Positions 24,651 through 33,741 are shown, numbered from the stretch's first letter. The stretch is DNA of 64,000 nt from Streptomyces sporangiiformans (GCF_005768555.2 NZ_VCHX02000061.1:10433-74432), one strand, 5' to 3'. Numbers and translations are program-made. Notes: generated by a model not told the origin, from the sequence alone.

Positions 24651-26965
24651 GCGCCGTATGGCGGGCCGCGCGTGGGGCCGTACGCCGCCGCAGGATCCAG
24701 ACGTTCGTGATCGGCCTCGTGGTCCTGATGTCCACGGGGACGATCGTGGTCGCGCTGGGCCTGCTGGACGCCGCGTCCGCCCCTTTCGACCGCGCCTTCG
24801 GCAAGCAGCGCGGCGCCCATGCCGTCGCGCTGTTCGACTCCGGCAGGGTTTCGGACTCACAGCTCACGCGGGCGGCCCGGCAGCCGGGCGTGGAGGCCGC
24901 TTCGGGGCCCTTCCGGCGGGCTGTGCTCGAACTGCCGCGGAAAACCGCCTCGTCGTTCGGTATGGACACCGGCATGGCGGTTGTCGGCCGCGCCGCTCCC
25001 GGCGGCCCGGTGGACCGGTTGGACCTTTGGGCCGGCCGCTGGGCCGACCGCCCCGGTGAGATCGTCCTGAACCGCGCTCATGGCTGGGGGACGGACGAAC
25101 TGGGCAAGCAGCTCGAGGTCCCCGGCGGCCCGAGCCTCACCGTTGTCGGGTACGCCTTCAGCCTGAGCCGGTCGGCCGACGCCTGGGTCGCGCCGGGACA
25201 GATCACCGGCCTGCGCCCGACCACCACGCAGATGCTCTTCCGCTTCAACGACTCCTCGACGGCCAGCTGGATCCGCGCGGGCCTGTCCGCGGTGACCGAG
25301 GAGTTGCCGTCGGACTCGCTGACGGCATCGCAGTCGTACCTCACCATCAAGCGGCAGATCGGCAGCTCGGCCAACGCCTATGCCCCGTACCTGATGACCT
25401 TCGGAGTTCTCGGAATCGTGGTGGCGGTGCTGATCGTCGCCAACGTGGTGGGCGGTGCGGTCATCTCGGGCTTCCGGCACATCGGGATCCTCAAGGCCAT
25501 CGGCTTCACGCCCGGGCAGGTGCTCGCGATCTACCTCACGATGGTGTCCGTACCGGCGGTCGTCGGCTGCGTGCTCGGGACCGTCGCCGGCAACCTCCTG
25601 GCACGGCCCCTGCTGGAGTTCGCGTTCACGGGACCCGACGCGGGGGTGATGCACAGCAGCGTCGGTGGTGTTCCGACCTGGGTGAACGCCGTCGCCCTGC
25701 TGGGTCTGCCGTCCGTGGTCGTCCTCGCCGCGTTCTTCCCCGCATCGCGCGCGCACCGTATGTCCGCTGCCCGGGCGATCAGCGCGGGCAGCGCACAGCG
25801 CGCCGGGCGCGCTCTGCGCATCCAGCGCCGGCTGGCGAGCAGCAGGCTGCCCCGCTCGGTCAGTCTGGGCCTGGGGCTGCCGTTCGCCCGACCGGGACGC
25901 AGCGCCCTCACGCTGGCGGCCGTCGTCCTCGGGGTGACCACCGTGACGTTCGCGACGGGCCTGGCCACGACGATGCACCGGTTCGGGAGCGTGGGTGAGG
26001 ACGCGTACCAAGTCGTGGTGTACGCAGGCACGTTCAAGGACGGCCGAGAGGTCGACCCGGAGCACAGCGACCGGGATCTCCAGTCGCTCCTGCGTTCCCT
26101 GCCAGGCGCTAGTGAGGTGACCGCGCGGGGGTACGCCCACGTTCGCGTCGCCGGGTACCCGCAAGGCGTGGGGGTCGAGGGCCGTCGCGGCGACAGGACC
26201 GACCTGGGCGATGTACTCGTCGAGGGACGGTGGATGCGTGACGCGGGTGAGATCGTCGCCCCGACACCGTTCCTGCGCGAACGTGACTTGAAGGTCGGCG
26301 ACCGCATCCTCCTGGAGAAGGGCGGCCACCGGGAACGCGTCACCGTGGTCGGTGAGGCCATGGCTGGCAACTCCCGCACCGTGTACTCGAATTGGTCGAC
26401 GATGATCGCGGTGTCGCCGGAGGAGGAGGCCATCGCGTACCACGTCAGGCTCGCCGACGGGGCGGACACGGCAGCCTATATGGCCGCGGCCCGGGCCGCC
26501 GACGCCGGCATCAGCCCGACGGCGAACGGGCCGAACGCCATCACCCAGACCATCGTCGGCTCGGCATCGGTCCTCACCCTGATGCTGGCGGCGGTCGCCT
26601 CCCTCGGCGTCTTCAACACGGTCGTCCTCAACACCCGGGAACGCCGCCGCGACCTGGGCATGCTCAAGTCCATCGGCATGACGCCGCGTCAGGTGACCGT
26701 GATGATGGTGTCCTCGATGGCGGCCCTGGGCCTGGCCGGAAGCCTGCTCGGCATCCCCCTCGGCATCCTCGGCCACCACCTGATCGTGCCGGAGATGACC
26801 GACGCGGTGGACCTCGCCCTGCCCGCGTACATGACGGACGTCTGGCAGCCCTCCGCCCTCACGGCCCTCGCCTTCGCGGGCCTCACGATCACCAGCGTCG
26901 GCGCCTTGGTCCCCTCACGCAGGGCGGCCCGCCTGACGATCGCGGAGGTCCTCCACAACGAGTGA
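24647..26965 (+). CDS. FtsX-like ABC transporter permease
   Basis: 772 aa. A first membrane helix (~17-40) precedes a large extracytoplasmic part; a first FtsX module follows (~245-365, with GFRHIGILKAIGFTPGQVLAIY), then a helix at ~415 opening a second extracytoplasmic part, and a second FtsX module at the C-terminus (ERRRDLGMLKSIGMTPRQVTVMMV). This duplicated MacB/FtsX layout is found in exporters that remove peptides or lipids or give resistance to membrane-active antibiotics. The GTG start overlaps the ATPase stop (GTGA). It ends 361 bp before the next recognisable element. Confidence 0.93.
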   Translation: MSAVWRAARGAVRRRRIQTFVIGLVVLMSTGTIVVALGLLDAASAPFDRAFGKQRGAHAVALFDSGRVSDSQLTRAARQPGVEAASGPFRRAVLELPRKTASSFGMDTGMAVVGRAAPGGPVDRLDLWAGRWADRPGEIVLNRAHGWGTDELGKQLEVPGGPSLTVVGYAFSLSRSADAWVAPGQITGLRPTTTQMLFRFNDSSTASWIRAGLSAVTEELPSDSLTASQSYLTIKRQIGSSANAYAPYLMTFGVLGIVVAVLIVANVVGGAVISGFRHIGILKAIGFTPGQVLAIYLTMVSVPAVVGCVLGTVAGNLLARPLLEFAFTGPDAGVMHSSVGGVPTWVNAVALLGLPSVVVLAAFFPASRAHRMSAARAISAGSAQRAGRALRIQRRLASSRLPRSVSLGLGLPFARPGRSALTLAAVVLGVTTVTFATGLATTMHRFGSVGEDAYQVVVYAGTFKDGREVDPEHSDRDLQSLLRSLPGASEVTARGYAHVRVAGYPQGVGVEGRRGDRTDLGDVLVEGRWMRDAGEIVAPTPFLRERDLKVGDRILLEKGGHRERVTVVGEAMAGNSRTVYSNWSTMIAVSPEEEAIAYHVRLADGADTAAYMAAARAADAGISPTANGPNAITQTIVGSASVLTLMLAAVASLGVFNTVVLNTRERRRDLGMLKSIGMTPRQVTVMMVSSMAALGLAGSLLGIPLGILGHHLIVPEMTDAVDLALPAYMTDVWQPSALTALAFAGLTITSVGALVPSRRAARLTIAEVLHNE

Positions 26966-27326
26966 TCCCCTGAGTGATCCGCGGGGCCGGAGGCTCATCT
27001 GTCACTCGAGCAACGAAATTTCCCATCCGTCCCACAAGCCCCATCACCCCCACTGAGTGGTGGCAACACCGGGCAAAAAATCATGATTTGAGGGCTTTCA
27101 TATGCTATTGGCAGCGCTAGAATGAAAGTCGGCCTGCGGGACGAGCGAGGGAGTTCAACCGGAGTAGCCGACTTGGGCGTGAAGTGCAGTGACGGCTTCC
27201 GCTTAGGCCGACGTCGACGGTTGGGCTGAGAGGCCAGAAGGTCGAGAGACTGGAAGGCGACCCCCACTACCTGATCCGGACAATACCGGCGCAGGGAGCC
27301 CGTCTCGTAGGTCTTTCGTGTGCCGC
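26966..27326. other. 361-bp gene-poor region with promoter-like sequence
   Basis: No protein gene is convincing. It holds the most AT-rich stretch of the neighbourhood (~27070-27125), an inverted repeat CTTTCAT (27095-27101)/ATGAAAG (27122-27128), a promoter candidate and a possible small RNA, annotated separately. A 34-codon frame from 27122 has no ribosome-binding site and was not accepted. Confidence 0.5.
27095..27123 (+). promoter_or_regulatory. Promoter candidate CTTTCA-N17-TAGAAT
   Basis: TAGAAT at 27118-27123 is a good Streptomyces -10 box; CTTTCA is 17 bp upstream, a weak -35. It sits in a locally AT-rich stretch and points towards a non-coding region that ends in a strong hairpin. 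Confidence 0.4.
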
Positions 27327-27353
27327 GCGGGCCCTGCCCCTGGCAGGGCCCGC
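27129..27353 (+). ncRNA. Candidate small RNA (promoter to hairpin, no ORF)
   Basis: Between the promoter candidate and the 12-bp terminator hairpin is ~225 nt without a credible reading frame. The first ~50 nt can close a stem AAGTCGGC (27126-27133)/GCCGACTT (27167-27174) of 8 perfect base pairs. I do not recognise any known RNA family (not 6S, tmRNA, RNase P, SRP, 6C or a known riboswitch). It is a structural guess and could simply be spacer. Confidence 0.25.
27327..27353. terminator. Strong hairpin terminator, 12-bp stem
   Basis: GCGGGCCCTGCC (27327-27338) and GGCAGGGCCCGC (27342-27353) pair perfectly around a 3-nt loop. It begins 4 bp after the GH30 gene stop, so it ends that transcript; being symmetric, it could also stop transcription from the left. 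Confidence 0.85.
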
Positions 27354-27356
27354 GGC

Positions 27357-28829
27357 TCACACCGCCACGCCCTCCACCTGAAGCGTCTGCACGGAACCCG
27401 CCGCGAACGGCACGCGCAGCAGCTTGCCGCTGAGGTACGTGTCCGCGCGTTCCGTGTACAGGTCGCCACCACCGGCGGTGACCGTGTTCCAGCGGCGGAC
27501 CACGCCTCCGGAGCCGCCCGTCACGGTGCCGAAGCGGGAGAGGTCGAACGTGAGGGTCTGGGCCGCGCCCGTGTTGACGGCCACGATGACCAGGCGTCGG
27601 GCAGCAGCGTCCAGGGCGGCCACCGCGTAGCCGACACCTGTGTCCAGGATCGTCATCCCGGGGCGGATGTGCCGGCTGAACTGGGCCATCACGTAGTACT
27701 TGGTCTGGACGGCGCCGGCCTGGAGGGTGCTCGGGTCGTAGTGGATCAGTGCCCAGCCTGCGGTCGGGTCCATCACCTGCCAGTAGCACCAGGCCGTGGG
27801 GTGCAGCCAGCGGAAGTCCAGGCACAGGTTGCTCGCCAGGGTGAGGCCCGTGCCGTCCTTGTCGCCGTACTCGGAGTTCCACAGCTGCTTGCGCGCCGTG
27901 GTGACGACGTCGGTGTAGAGGAGGTCCCGGCGGCCGCCGGAGCCCTGGTAGCCGTGCACGTTGAAGCGGCCCACGAGCGCCTTGGTCGACGAGCTGAACG
28001 AGTTCCACGTCGTGCGTGCCAGGTCGTAGCTGGTCTCGTCGGAGGCGGAGATCCGTGTTCCCGTCAGTCCGCGCTTGTCGAGCTCGCTGCGCAGGTGCGG
28101 GAGGACGGCCGACTGGACGGAGGCGTCCATGTGGCAGCCCTCCTGCGCACCGGTGGCGGTCCACCAGTCGGACGAGGGCTCGTTGAAGGGATCGACGGTC
28201 GCGAAGTTCACGCCCCAGTTGTTCTTGGCGTACAGAGCGACGGCCGCCAGGTGGGAGGCGTGCTGACGGTAGTTCCACGACTGGAGGTTGTTGCCGCCGC
28301 CGGACGCGCCCGAGGGGTTGTGGTTGAGGCACATCCACCACATCGGTGAGTTGGCGAACAGCTCGCTGACCGCGCCCCGCCCGGTCGCCTTGACGAGCGC
28401 GGCGCGCTGGGCGGCGTCCGCGGACCACTTCCAGGCGGACGAGGCCGGATCCTCGTTGTTCCAGTCCTGCCAGAAGCCCTCGATCTGCTTGAAGCGCGGG
28501 ATGTTGGGCGAGGCGACCATGCTTTCGCCGCCGACGCTGTTCCAACTGCACGCGCCGAGGTTGTAGCGGGCGATGTTCAGACCCAGACCCGGAAGCGTTC
28601 TGCCGTTGTACGCGACGGACTTCGTGGTGAAGAAGATGTCGGCGAAGTCGTCCCGCTGCCCGAACACATTGGCCCACCACGCCAACGACGTGCCCCAGCC
28701 GTCCCAACGTCCGTAGGTCGCACCGGGGTTGACCGCGATGGTCGCGTCGGCCCGTGCGGTTCCCGTCGCCAGGGCGCCACCGAGAAACGTACCGCCCGCC
28801 GCAGCCAGTAGTGCCCTGCGTCTGATCAT
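27357..28829 (-). CDS. GH30 glycoside hydrolase, endo-beta-1,6-galactanase-like
   Basis: 490 aa with a Tat signal (MIRRRALLAAAGGTFLGG, cleavage near ARADA at ~27). The barrel opens with GRWDGWGTSLAWWANVFG, as in subfamily GH30_5 beta-1,6-galactanases. The acid/base Glu is in DPFNEPSSDWW and the nucleophile Glu in LWNSEYGDKDG; a beta-sandwich closes the protein (~390-490). It should cut beta-1,6-galactan side chains of plant arabinogalactan outside the cell. GGAGG lies four bases before the ATG at 28829. It is divergent from the CE2-like esterase, and a LacI-type operator lies 78 bp upstream. Confidence 0.9.
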   Translation of the reverse strand: MIRRRALLAAAGGTFLGGALATGTARADATIAVNPGATYGRWDGWGTSLAWWANVFGQRDDFADIFFTTKSVAYNGRTLPGLGLNIARYNLGACSWNSVGGESMVASPNIPRFKQIEGFWQDWNNEDPASSAWKWSADAAQRAALVKATGRGAVSELFANSPMWWMCLNHNPSGASGGGNNLQSWNYRQHASHLAAVALYAKNNWGVNFATVDPFNEPSSDWWTATGAQEGCHMDASVQSAVLPHLRSELDKRGLTGTRISASDETSYDLARTTWNSFSSSTKALVGRFNVHGYQGSGGRRDLLYTDVVTTARKQLWNSEYGDKDGTGLTLASNLCLDFRWLHPTAWCYWQVMDPTAGWALIHYDPSTLQAGAVQTKYYVMAQFSRHIRPGMTILDTGVGYAVAALDAAARRLVIVAVNTGAAQTLTFDLSRFGTVTGGSGGVVRRWNTVTAGGGDLYTERADTYLSGKLLRVPFAAGSVQTLQVEGVAV

Positions 28830-28906
28830 GGATCCTCCTGTCACGCTCATGCCATGCATCGCGTCTGCTGAAGGATGGGGCGGCGCATCAGGGCTTGTCG
28901 AGAGGC

Positions 28907-28920
28907 GTGACAGCGCTTTC
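28907..28920. promoter_or_regulatory. LacI/GalR-type operator candidate
   Basis: TGACAGCGCTTTCT has the AGCGCT core and near-symmetric arms of LacI-family sugar-regulator sites (ideal TGAAAGCGCTTTCA). It is placed 78 bp upstream of the GH30 start. Confidence 0.45.
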
Positions 28921-29069
28921 TATCCGCATGACGATCCGTTCGCCCAGCCGAACATCTCGACCCCTGACGAACCCCTCTCGCGCAAGCATTCCCTTCGCGT
29001 ACATGCCAGAAATCGACGCCGGATCCCTTGACGCTGAACCGTTTCATTGCTTCTCTCGAAAAGCTGCTC

Positions 29070-29083
29070 TGGGAGCGCTCCCA
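29070..29083. promoter_or_regulatory. Perfect CebR box TGGGAGCGCTCCCA
   Basis: This 14-bp palindrome is the known operator of CebR, the cellobiose-responsive LacI-family repressor of Streptomyces cellulose-use genes. It lies 46 bp before the esterase start, so that gene is probably induced by cello-oligosaccharides. Confidence 0.85.
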
Positions 29084-29128
29084 TGTCCTGTGTCGGCTCC
29101 CAACCCCCTTCTGTGGAAAGGGAACTCC

Positions 29129-31162
29129 GTGCAGACCACCCCCCACTGGCGCGCGCCGCACCGCCACCTCAGACGCGCCCTGCAAGCCGTCCTCACCGCG
29201 GCCCTCGTAGCCTGCCTGCTGTCCTGGACGGGCGGCGCCCCCGCGCATGCCGCTCCGGGCGACGGCTCGGTCTCGGACCCGAACATCGTCTACGTCGGGC
29301 GCTGGGACACGGGTTCAGGCACCGCGGCCGTGCCCGGCTGGACCGGCGCGTATCTGCGGACCTCCTTCACCGGCACCACGGTGAAGGTCAAGGCCCGAGA
29401 CGCCGTCAACCTCTACGTGAGCATCGACGGCAAACCCGACGTCTTCCACGCGGGCGTGCGTGGCACGGTGAACCTCACCCCGCAGCCGCTGCCCGCGGGC
29501 ACCCACACTCTCCGGATCTCCTATCGCTCCGGCGACACCGTCTTCCAGGGCCTGGTACTGGACTCCGGCGCGCGCACGGTCAGTCCGAGCGTGCCGTCGG
29601 GGCTGATCGAGTTCGTCGGCGACTCCATCACCGCCGGCGCCCTGACCGACCGGCTGGCGCTCGACTCGTACGCCTGGAAGACCGGCGAGCAGCTGAACAT
29701 GCGACATACGCAGATAGCCCGCGCCGGCTACTGTCTGGTCGCCCAGTCCGGATGTACCGGGCTGAGCGGCCAGTTCTTCAGGACGGGCAGTACCGGCAGC
29801 CAGAACTGGGACTTCTCGCGCTATCAGGCGAGCGCGGTGGTCATCAATCTCGGCACGAACGACATCGGGCACGGCGTCTCCGGTGCCACGTTCCAGTCGG
29901 CGTACACCACGTTCCTGCGCGACATCCGCGCGAAGTACCCGAACGCCGCGCTCTTCGCGGTGCAGACGCTCAAGAAGCGCTACGTCACCGAGACCAAGGC
30001 CGCAGTCCGCGCCCGCAACAGCGCCGGCGACACCAAGGTGCGGTACGTCGACACCACGGGCTGGCTCACCGACGGCGCCGACTACGAGGACGGCAACGGG
30101 CATCCCAACGAGTCGGGCCACACCAAGTTCGCCAGTCGTCTGGCCCCGGTCGTCCGTGCCGAACTGGGCAGCGCCACCGCCCGTTCCGCCGGGGCGGCGA
30201 CAGAGGCAGCGGCAGCGGCCGCGGCTCCCGGCCAGCCGGGGGATCCCCACATCAAGTTCGTCGGTCGCTGGGACACCCAGAGCTCCAGCACGCTCTACAC
30301 CCCGTACTGGGCAGGTGCTTACTACCGGGTCGGCTTCACGGGCAGGACCGTCAAGCTGAAGCAGCGGGGCACGATCGACTTCTGGGCGCGGATCGACAAC
30401 GGGCCCGTGAAGTTCTACGACGACGTCAAAGGGACGGTGAATCTGACCCCGTCGGCGCTGTCCGCCGGCAACCACACCCTCCAGGTCAACTACCAGGTGG
30501 TCGCGGGCTCCTACCGAGGCGACGCCGTCTTCCAAGGGCTCGTCCTCGACAGCGGCGCGACGACCTTCGCGCCGTCCTCCCCGTCCAAACTCATCGAGTT
30601 CATCGGCGACTCCATCACCGTGGGAACGACGTCCTCGCAGAACGCCCGGACCGCGTACGGCTGGCTGACCGGAGAACGGCTCGGCGCCGAGCACACCCAG
30701 ATCGCCCAGGGCGGCGCCTGTCTGGTCGCCGCGGCAGACGGATGCGTGGGCCTGGAACGGCAGTTCAGCAAGCTCAACCCCAACGCGTCCACCCCCGACT
30801 GGAACTTCTCCCGCTACCGGGCGGACGCGGTCGTCATCAACCTGGGCACCAACGACGTCGGCCACGGGGTGAGTTCCGCGCAGTTCCAGTCGGCGTACAC
30901 CAGCCTGCTGCGCAAGGTACGCGCCGCCTACCCGCAGGCGTGGATCTTCGCGATGGAGACCTTCCGCGGACGGTACGTCCCGCAGACCGAGGCGGCCGTG
31001 AAGGCGGCTGTCGACGGCGGCGACTTGCGGGTCTCCTTCGTCGACACGACGGGCTGGCTGGGCTCGGGCGACCTCACGGACTCGGTCCACCCCAACGAGC
31101 AGGGGCACCGCCACATCGCCGACCGGCTCGCACCGGTCATCGCGGCCAGAATCGGCGGCTGA
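29129..31162 (+). CDS. Secreted tandem CE2-like SGNH esterase (two full modules)
   Basis: 677 aa. A signal peptide (1-41, ending PAHAA) is followed by two homologous units of ~300 residues (~50-347 and ~373-677) separated by an Ala-rich linker. Each unit has a jelly-roll domain (FVGRWDT, then GRTVKLK-like strands) and an SGNH hydrolase domain, the layout of carbohydrate esterase family 2. Nucleophiles are S166 and S495 in GDSIT; both have NLGTND and HPNE.GH. Module 2 has the DxxH motif (DSVHPN); module 1 has Gly where the Asp should be (DGNGHPN), consistent with the Ser-His dyad known in some CE2 enzymes. It probably deacetylates plant polysaccharides. The GTG start follows GGAAAGG, and a CebR box lies upstream. 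Confidence 0.88.
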   Translation: MQTTPHWRAPHRHLRRALQAVLTAALVACLLSWTGGAPAHAAPGDGSVSDPNIVYVGRWDTGSGTAAVPGWTGAYLRTSFTGTTVKVKARDAVNLYVSIDGKPDVFHAGVRGTVNLTPQPLPAGTHTLRISYRSGDTVFQGLVLDSGARTVSPSVPSGLIEFVGDSITAGALTDRLALDSYAWKTGEQLNMRHTQIARAGYCLVAQSGCTGLSGQFFRTGSTGSQNWDFSRYQASAVVINLGTNDIGHGVSGATFQSAYTTFLRDIRAKYPNAALFAVQTLKKRYVTETKAAVRARNSAGDTKVRYVDTTGWLTDGADYEDGNGHPNESGHTKFASRLAPVVRAELGSATARSAGAATEAAAAAAAPGQPGDPHIKFVGRWDTQSSSTLYTPYWAGAYYRVGFTGRTVKLKQRGTIDFWARIDNGPVKFYDDVKGTVNLTPSALSAGNHTLQVNYQVVAGSYRGDAVFQGLVLDSGATTFAPSSPSKLIEFIGDSITVGTTSSQNARTAYGWLTGERLGAEHTQIAQGGACLVAAADGCVGLERQFSKLNPNASTPDWNFSRYRADAVVINLGTNDVGHGVSSAQFQSAYTSLLRKVRAAYPQAWIFAMETFRGRYVPQTEAAVKAAVDGGDLRVSFVDTTGWLGSGDLTDSVHPNEQGHRHIADRLAPVIAARIGG

Positions 31163-31218
31163 CGGCAGAATCCACGGTTCCGGCGGATGAGCGGGGCGTT
31201 GCCAAAACGCCCCGCTGG

Positions 31219-31233
31219 TGACAATGATTCTCA
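31219..31233. promoter_or_regulatory. Zur/Fur-type box (TGA-N-AAT-N-ATT-N-TCA)
   Basis: TGACAATGATTCTCA fits the 7-1-7 Fur-superfamily operator exactly at its conserved positions, and is close to the Streptomyces Zur consensus as I remember it. It sits 20 bp before the terC GTG, where bound repressor would block transcription. Confidence 0.6.
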
Positions 31234-31253
31234 CCTCAGTCTCCGGAGGAACA

Positions 31254-32246
31254 GTGAACGTAACTCTCAACATCTGGGTGCTGACCGTCGCAGCACTGTG
31301 CGCGCTCATCGCCGTGGACTTCTTCATCGGGCGCAAGCCGCACGAGGTGTCGATCAAGGAAGCCGGCATCTGGTCGGCCGTCTGGATCGCCCTGGCCGTG
31401 CTCTTCGGGCTCGGCCTGCTGACCTTCGGCGGTGCTCAGCCGGCCGGCGAGTTCTTCGCGGGGTTCATCACGGAGAAGTCGCTGAGCGTCGACAACCTCT
31501 TCGTCTTCGTACTGATCATGGCGAAGTTCTCGGTGCCGCCGCAGTACCAGCAGCGGGTCCTGATGATCGGCGTCCTGATAGCGCTGGTGCTGCGCACGGT
31601 GTTCATCGCGGCCGGTGCCGCGATCATCTCGACCTTCTCGTGGGTCTTCTACCTCTTCGGCGCCTTCCTGATCTGGACCGCCTGGAAGCTCGTCCAGGAC
31701 GCCCGCCATGACCAGCACGACGAGGAGTACGAGGAGAACAAGCTGCTCAAGGCCGCCGAGCAGCGCTTCGGTGTCGCCGACCGCTATCACGGCACCAAGC
31801 TGTTCATCGTGGAGAACGGCAAGCGCGTGATGACGCCGATGATGGTCGTCATGCTGGCCATCGGCTCCACGGACGTGCTGTTCGCGCTGGACTCGATCCC
31901 CGCCATCTACGGGCTGACCAAGGACCCGTACATCGTCTTCACCGCCAACGCCTTCGCGCTGATGGGACTACGGCAGCTGTACTTCCTCATCGGCGGACTG
32001 CTCAAGAGGCTGGTCCACCTGAGCTACGGTCTGTCGATCATCCTCGGGTTCATCGGCGTCAAGCTCGTGCTGCACGCGCTGCACGAGTCCGGAGTCCACG
32101 TTCCCGAGATCTCCATCCCCTTCTCGCTCGGCTTCATCGTCCTGGTACTCGCCGTGACCACCGTGACCAGCCTGCGCGCCTCGAAGAAGCAGGCACTGGA
32201 GCAGGAGGCGGACGAGACCGGCGCCGATCAGTCGATGTCGCGGTAA
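31254..32246 (+). CDS. TerC/Alx-family integral membrane protein
   Basis: 330 aa, about nine hydrophobic helices. TerC hallmarks are present: the acidic membrane motifs [18 protein letters not shown] and [17 protein letters not shown], and a charged cytoplasmic loop ([15 protein letters not shown]). TerC proteins move or deliver metal ions, chiefly Mn2+, and are linked to tellurite resistance and metalation of exported enzymes. The GTG at 31254 follows GGAGG by four bases; an upstream ATG (31224) lies inside the Zur/Fur-type box. The 3' end overlaps the convergent sigma factor gene by 19 bp. Confidence 0.9.
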   Translation: MNVTLNIWVLTVAALCALIAVDFFIGRKPHEVSIKEAGIWSAVWIALAVLFGLGLLTFGGAQPAGEFFAGFITEKSLSVDNLFVFVLIMAKFSVPPQYQQRVLMIGVLIALVLRTVFIAAGAAIISTFSWVFYLFGAFLIWTAWKLVQDARHDQHDEEYEENKLLKAAEQRFGVADRYHGTKLFIVENGKRVMTPMMVVMLAIGSTDVLFALDSIPAIYGLTKDPYIVFTANAFALMGLRQLYFLIGGLLKRLVHLSYGLSIILGFIGVKLVLHALHESGVHVPEISIPFSLGFIVLVLAVTTVTSLRASKKQALEQEADETGADQSMSR

Positions 32247-33310
32247 TCCTGCAGCGCCTGGGAGCGTGTGGGGTGGCGGAGCTTGGACATCGTCTTGGCC
32301 TCGATCTGGCGGATGCGCTCTCGCGTCACTCCGTACACCTGGCCGATCTCTTCCAAGGTCTTCGTCCGGCCGTCGTCGAGGCCGTACCGCAGGGAGATGA
32401 TCCCGGCCTCGCGTGGTGTCATCGTGGCGAGGAGGGCCTTGATTTCGTCCTTGAGCAGCAGGAACGTGACCATGTCCGAAGGAGAGACGGTCTCGGTGTC
32501 CTCAATTACGTCACCGAGTTCGGTGCCGCCTTCCTCTCCCAACGGCATGTGAAGCGAGACAGGATCCTTGGTGTACCCGTCGACCTCTATGATCTTCGCC
32601 ACGGGGACGTCCAGCTGCTCGGCCAGTTCCTCCAGTGTCGGATCGACGCCCAGGTCCTGGAGCATTTCCCGACGGACCTTTGCCACTCTGTTGATCATCT
32701 CCACCATGTGGACCGGAATCCGGATGATCCGGCTCTGATCGGCCAGGGCGCGCGATATCGCCTGGCGTATCCACCAGGTCGCGTACGTCGAGAACTTGAA
32801 CCCTCTGGTGTAGTCGAACTTCTCGACGGCACGAATCAGGCCCGTGTTTCCCTCTTGAATCAGGTCGAGAAACATGAGCCCGCGTCTGCTGTAGCGTTTG
32901 GCGATGGAGACGACCAGTCGCAGATTCGCCTCGATGAGGTGGGATTTCGCCCTGCGTCCGTCCTCGGCGAGGATCTCCAACTCCCGGCGGAAGCGCGGAT
33001 CCAGCAGGCCAGGGTCTTCCTCGAGCTTGTTCTGGGCGAGCAGGCCGGCCTCGATACGCTTCGCGATCTCCACCTCCTGCTGGGCGCTGAGGAGACGGAC
33101 ACGGGCGATGATTTTGAGATAGTCCCGTACTTGGTCAACCGTGGCGCTGCCCGAGGCGAGTTGAGGGACTGGGCCGTCGGCCTCGTCGTCGTCCTCGTCC
33201 ACCCGGGGCAGCGGAACGGGATCCTCGTCCAGCGCCTTGATGATCATCTCCATCGCGCTCAGCTTCTCTTCCCGTTTCGGGCCGCTGGAATCCTGAATTA
33301 CCGTCGCCAC
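32228..33310 (-). CDS. Group 2 RNA polymerase sigma factor (Hrd type)
   Basis: 360 aa. Regions 1.2 to 4.2 are all present: region 1.2 (~60-95, [24 protein letters not shown]), region 2 ([43 protein letters not shown]), region 3 ([13 protein letters not shown]) and region 4 (LSLRYGL-like [32 protein letters not shown]). The long N-terminal extension of the principal HrdB is missing, so this is an HrdA/C/D-like accessory factor that should read HrdB-type promoters. The GTG at 33310 is a guess, because no good Shine-Dalgarno is seen there; a GTG at 33319 and an ATG near 33250 are alternatives. Confidence 0.92.
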   Translation of the reverse strand: MATVIQDSSGPKREEKLSAMEMIIKALDEDPVPLPRVDEDDDEADGPVPQLASGSATVDQVRDYLKIIARVRLLSAQQEVEIAKRIEAGLLAQNKLEEDPGLLDPRFRRELEILAEDGRRAKSHLIEANLRLVVSIAKRYSRRGLMFLDLIQEGNTGLIRAVEKFDYTRGFKFSTYATWWIRQAISRALADQSRIIRIPVHMVEMINRVAKVRREMLQDLGVDPTLEELAEQLDVPVAKIIEVDGYTKDPVSLHMPLGEEGGTELGDVIEDTETVSPSDMVTFLLLKDEIKALLATMTPREAGIISLRYGLDDGRTKTLEEIGQVYGVTRERIRQIEAKTMSKLRHPTRSQALQDYRDID

Positions 33311-33741
33311 GCCACACACATCAGGTTCGCTCAGTTACCGTACACCTGGTTGCTCGCTCGTAGACCGCAGCGCATTACGGGAAAAACCCGGTGAAATGAA
33401 TCATGTCGGCCGCGCTGTTGATTTTCCCGGCTATTTCTGGAGCCGTTGCCGGTGGCGATTGCCGGAGAAGGATCATTCGGTCCGTACGCATGACATCGCC
33501 GCCCTCCGCGACGCGCTCACCGTCTTCACCGCCCCGGAGGCGACCGAGGAAGGCGCGTGACGACGGCCACTTGCGGGAGGCGTTGAGCGTGTGAACAGGT
33601 GTTACGGCGTGTCCTGCTTGGCGTAGTGTCGGCCTCCAGGCTTGTCTGCCGGTGTTCCACTCTCTGCCCGTAGGGACGAAGTGGAGACGAACGGCCCGTA
33701 GGGACGAACGAGGACGCTGCCACGACACCGGGAGATCTCGC
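33311..33741. other. 430-bp region: sigma promoter side and a gene remnant
   Basis: Divergent spacer between the sigma factor and the flavoprotein gene. Only the fragment at 33461-33560 looks like protein-coding sequence; the rest (33330-33460) is relatively AT-rich and must contain the sigma-factor promoter, which I could not place confidently. Confidence 0.5.
33461..33560 (+). pseudogene. 3' remnant of an unidentified gene
   Basis: The frame ending in TGA at 33558-33560 reads ...HDIAALRDALTVFTAPEATEEGA with strongly biased G/C third positions typical of real genes here. No start codon with ribosome-binding site exists, and upstream composition turns AT-rich. It looks like the last ~25-30 codons of a deleted gene; the family is not recognisable. 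Confidence 0.35.

Noticed and set aside
27122..27226. 34-codon frame after TAGAAT, possible small protein
   Set aside because: The ATG overlaps the -10 box, no ribosome-binding site, unusual codon use; more probable as non-coding RNA or spacer.
26995..28707. 570-aa minus-strand open frame covering GH30 and the spacer
   Set aside because: It is out of frame with the clear GH30 protein and is rich in Arg/Gly/His without domains.
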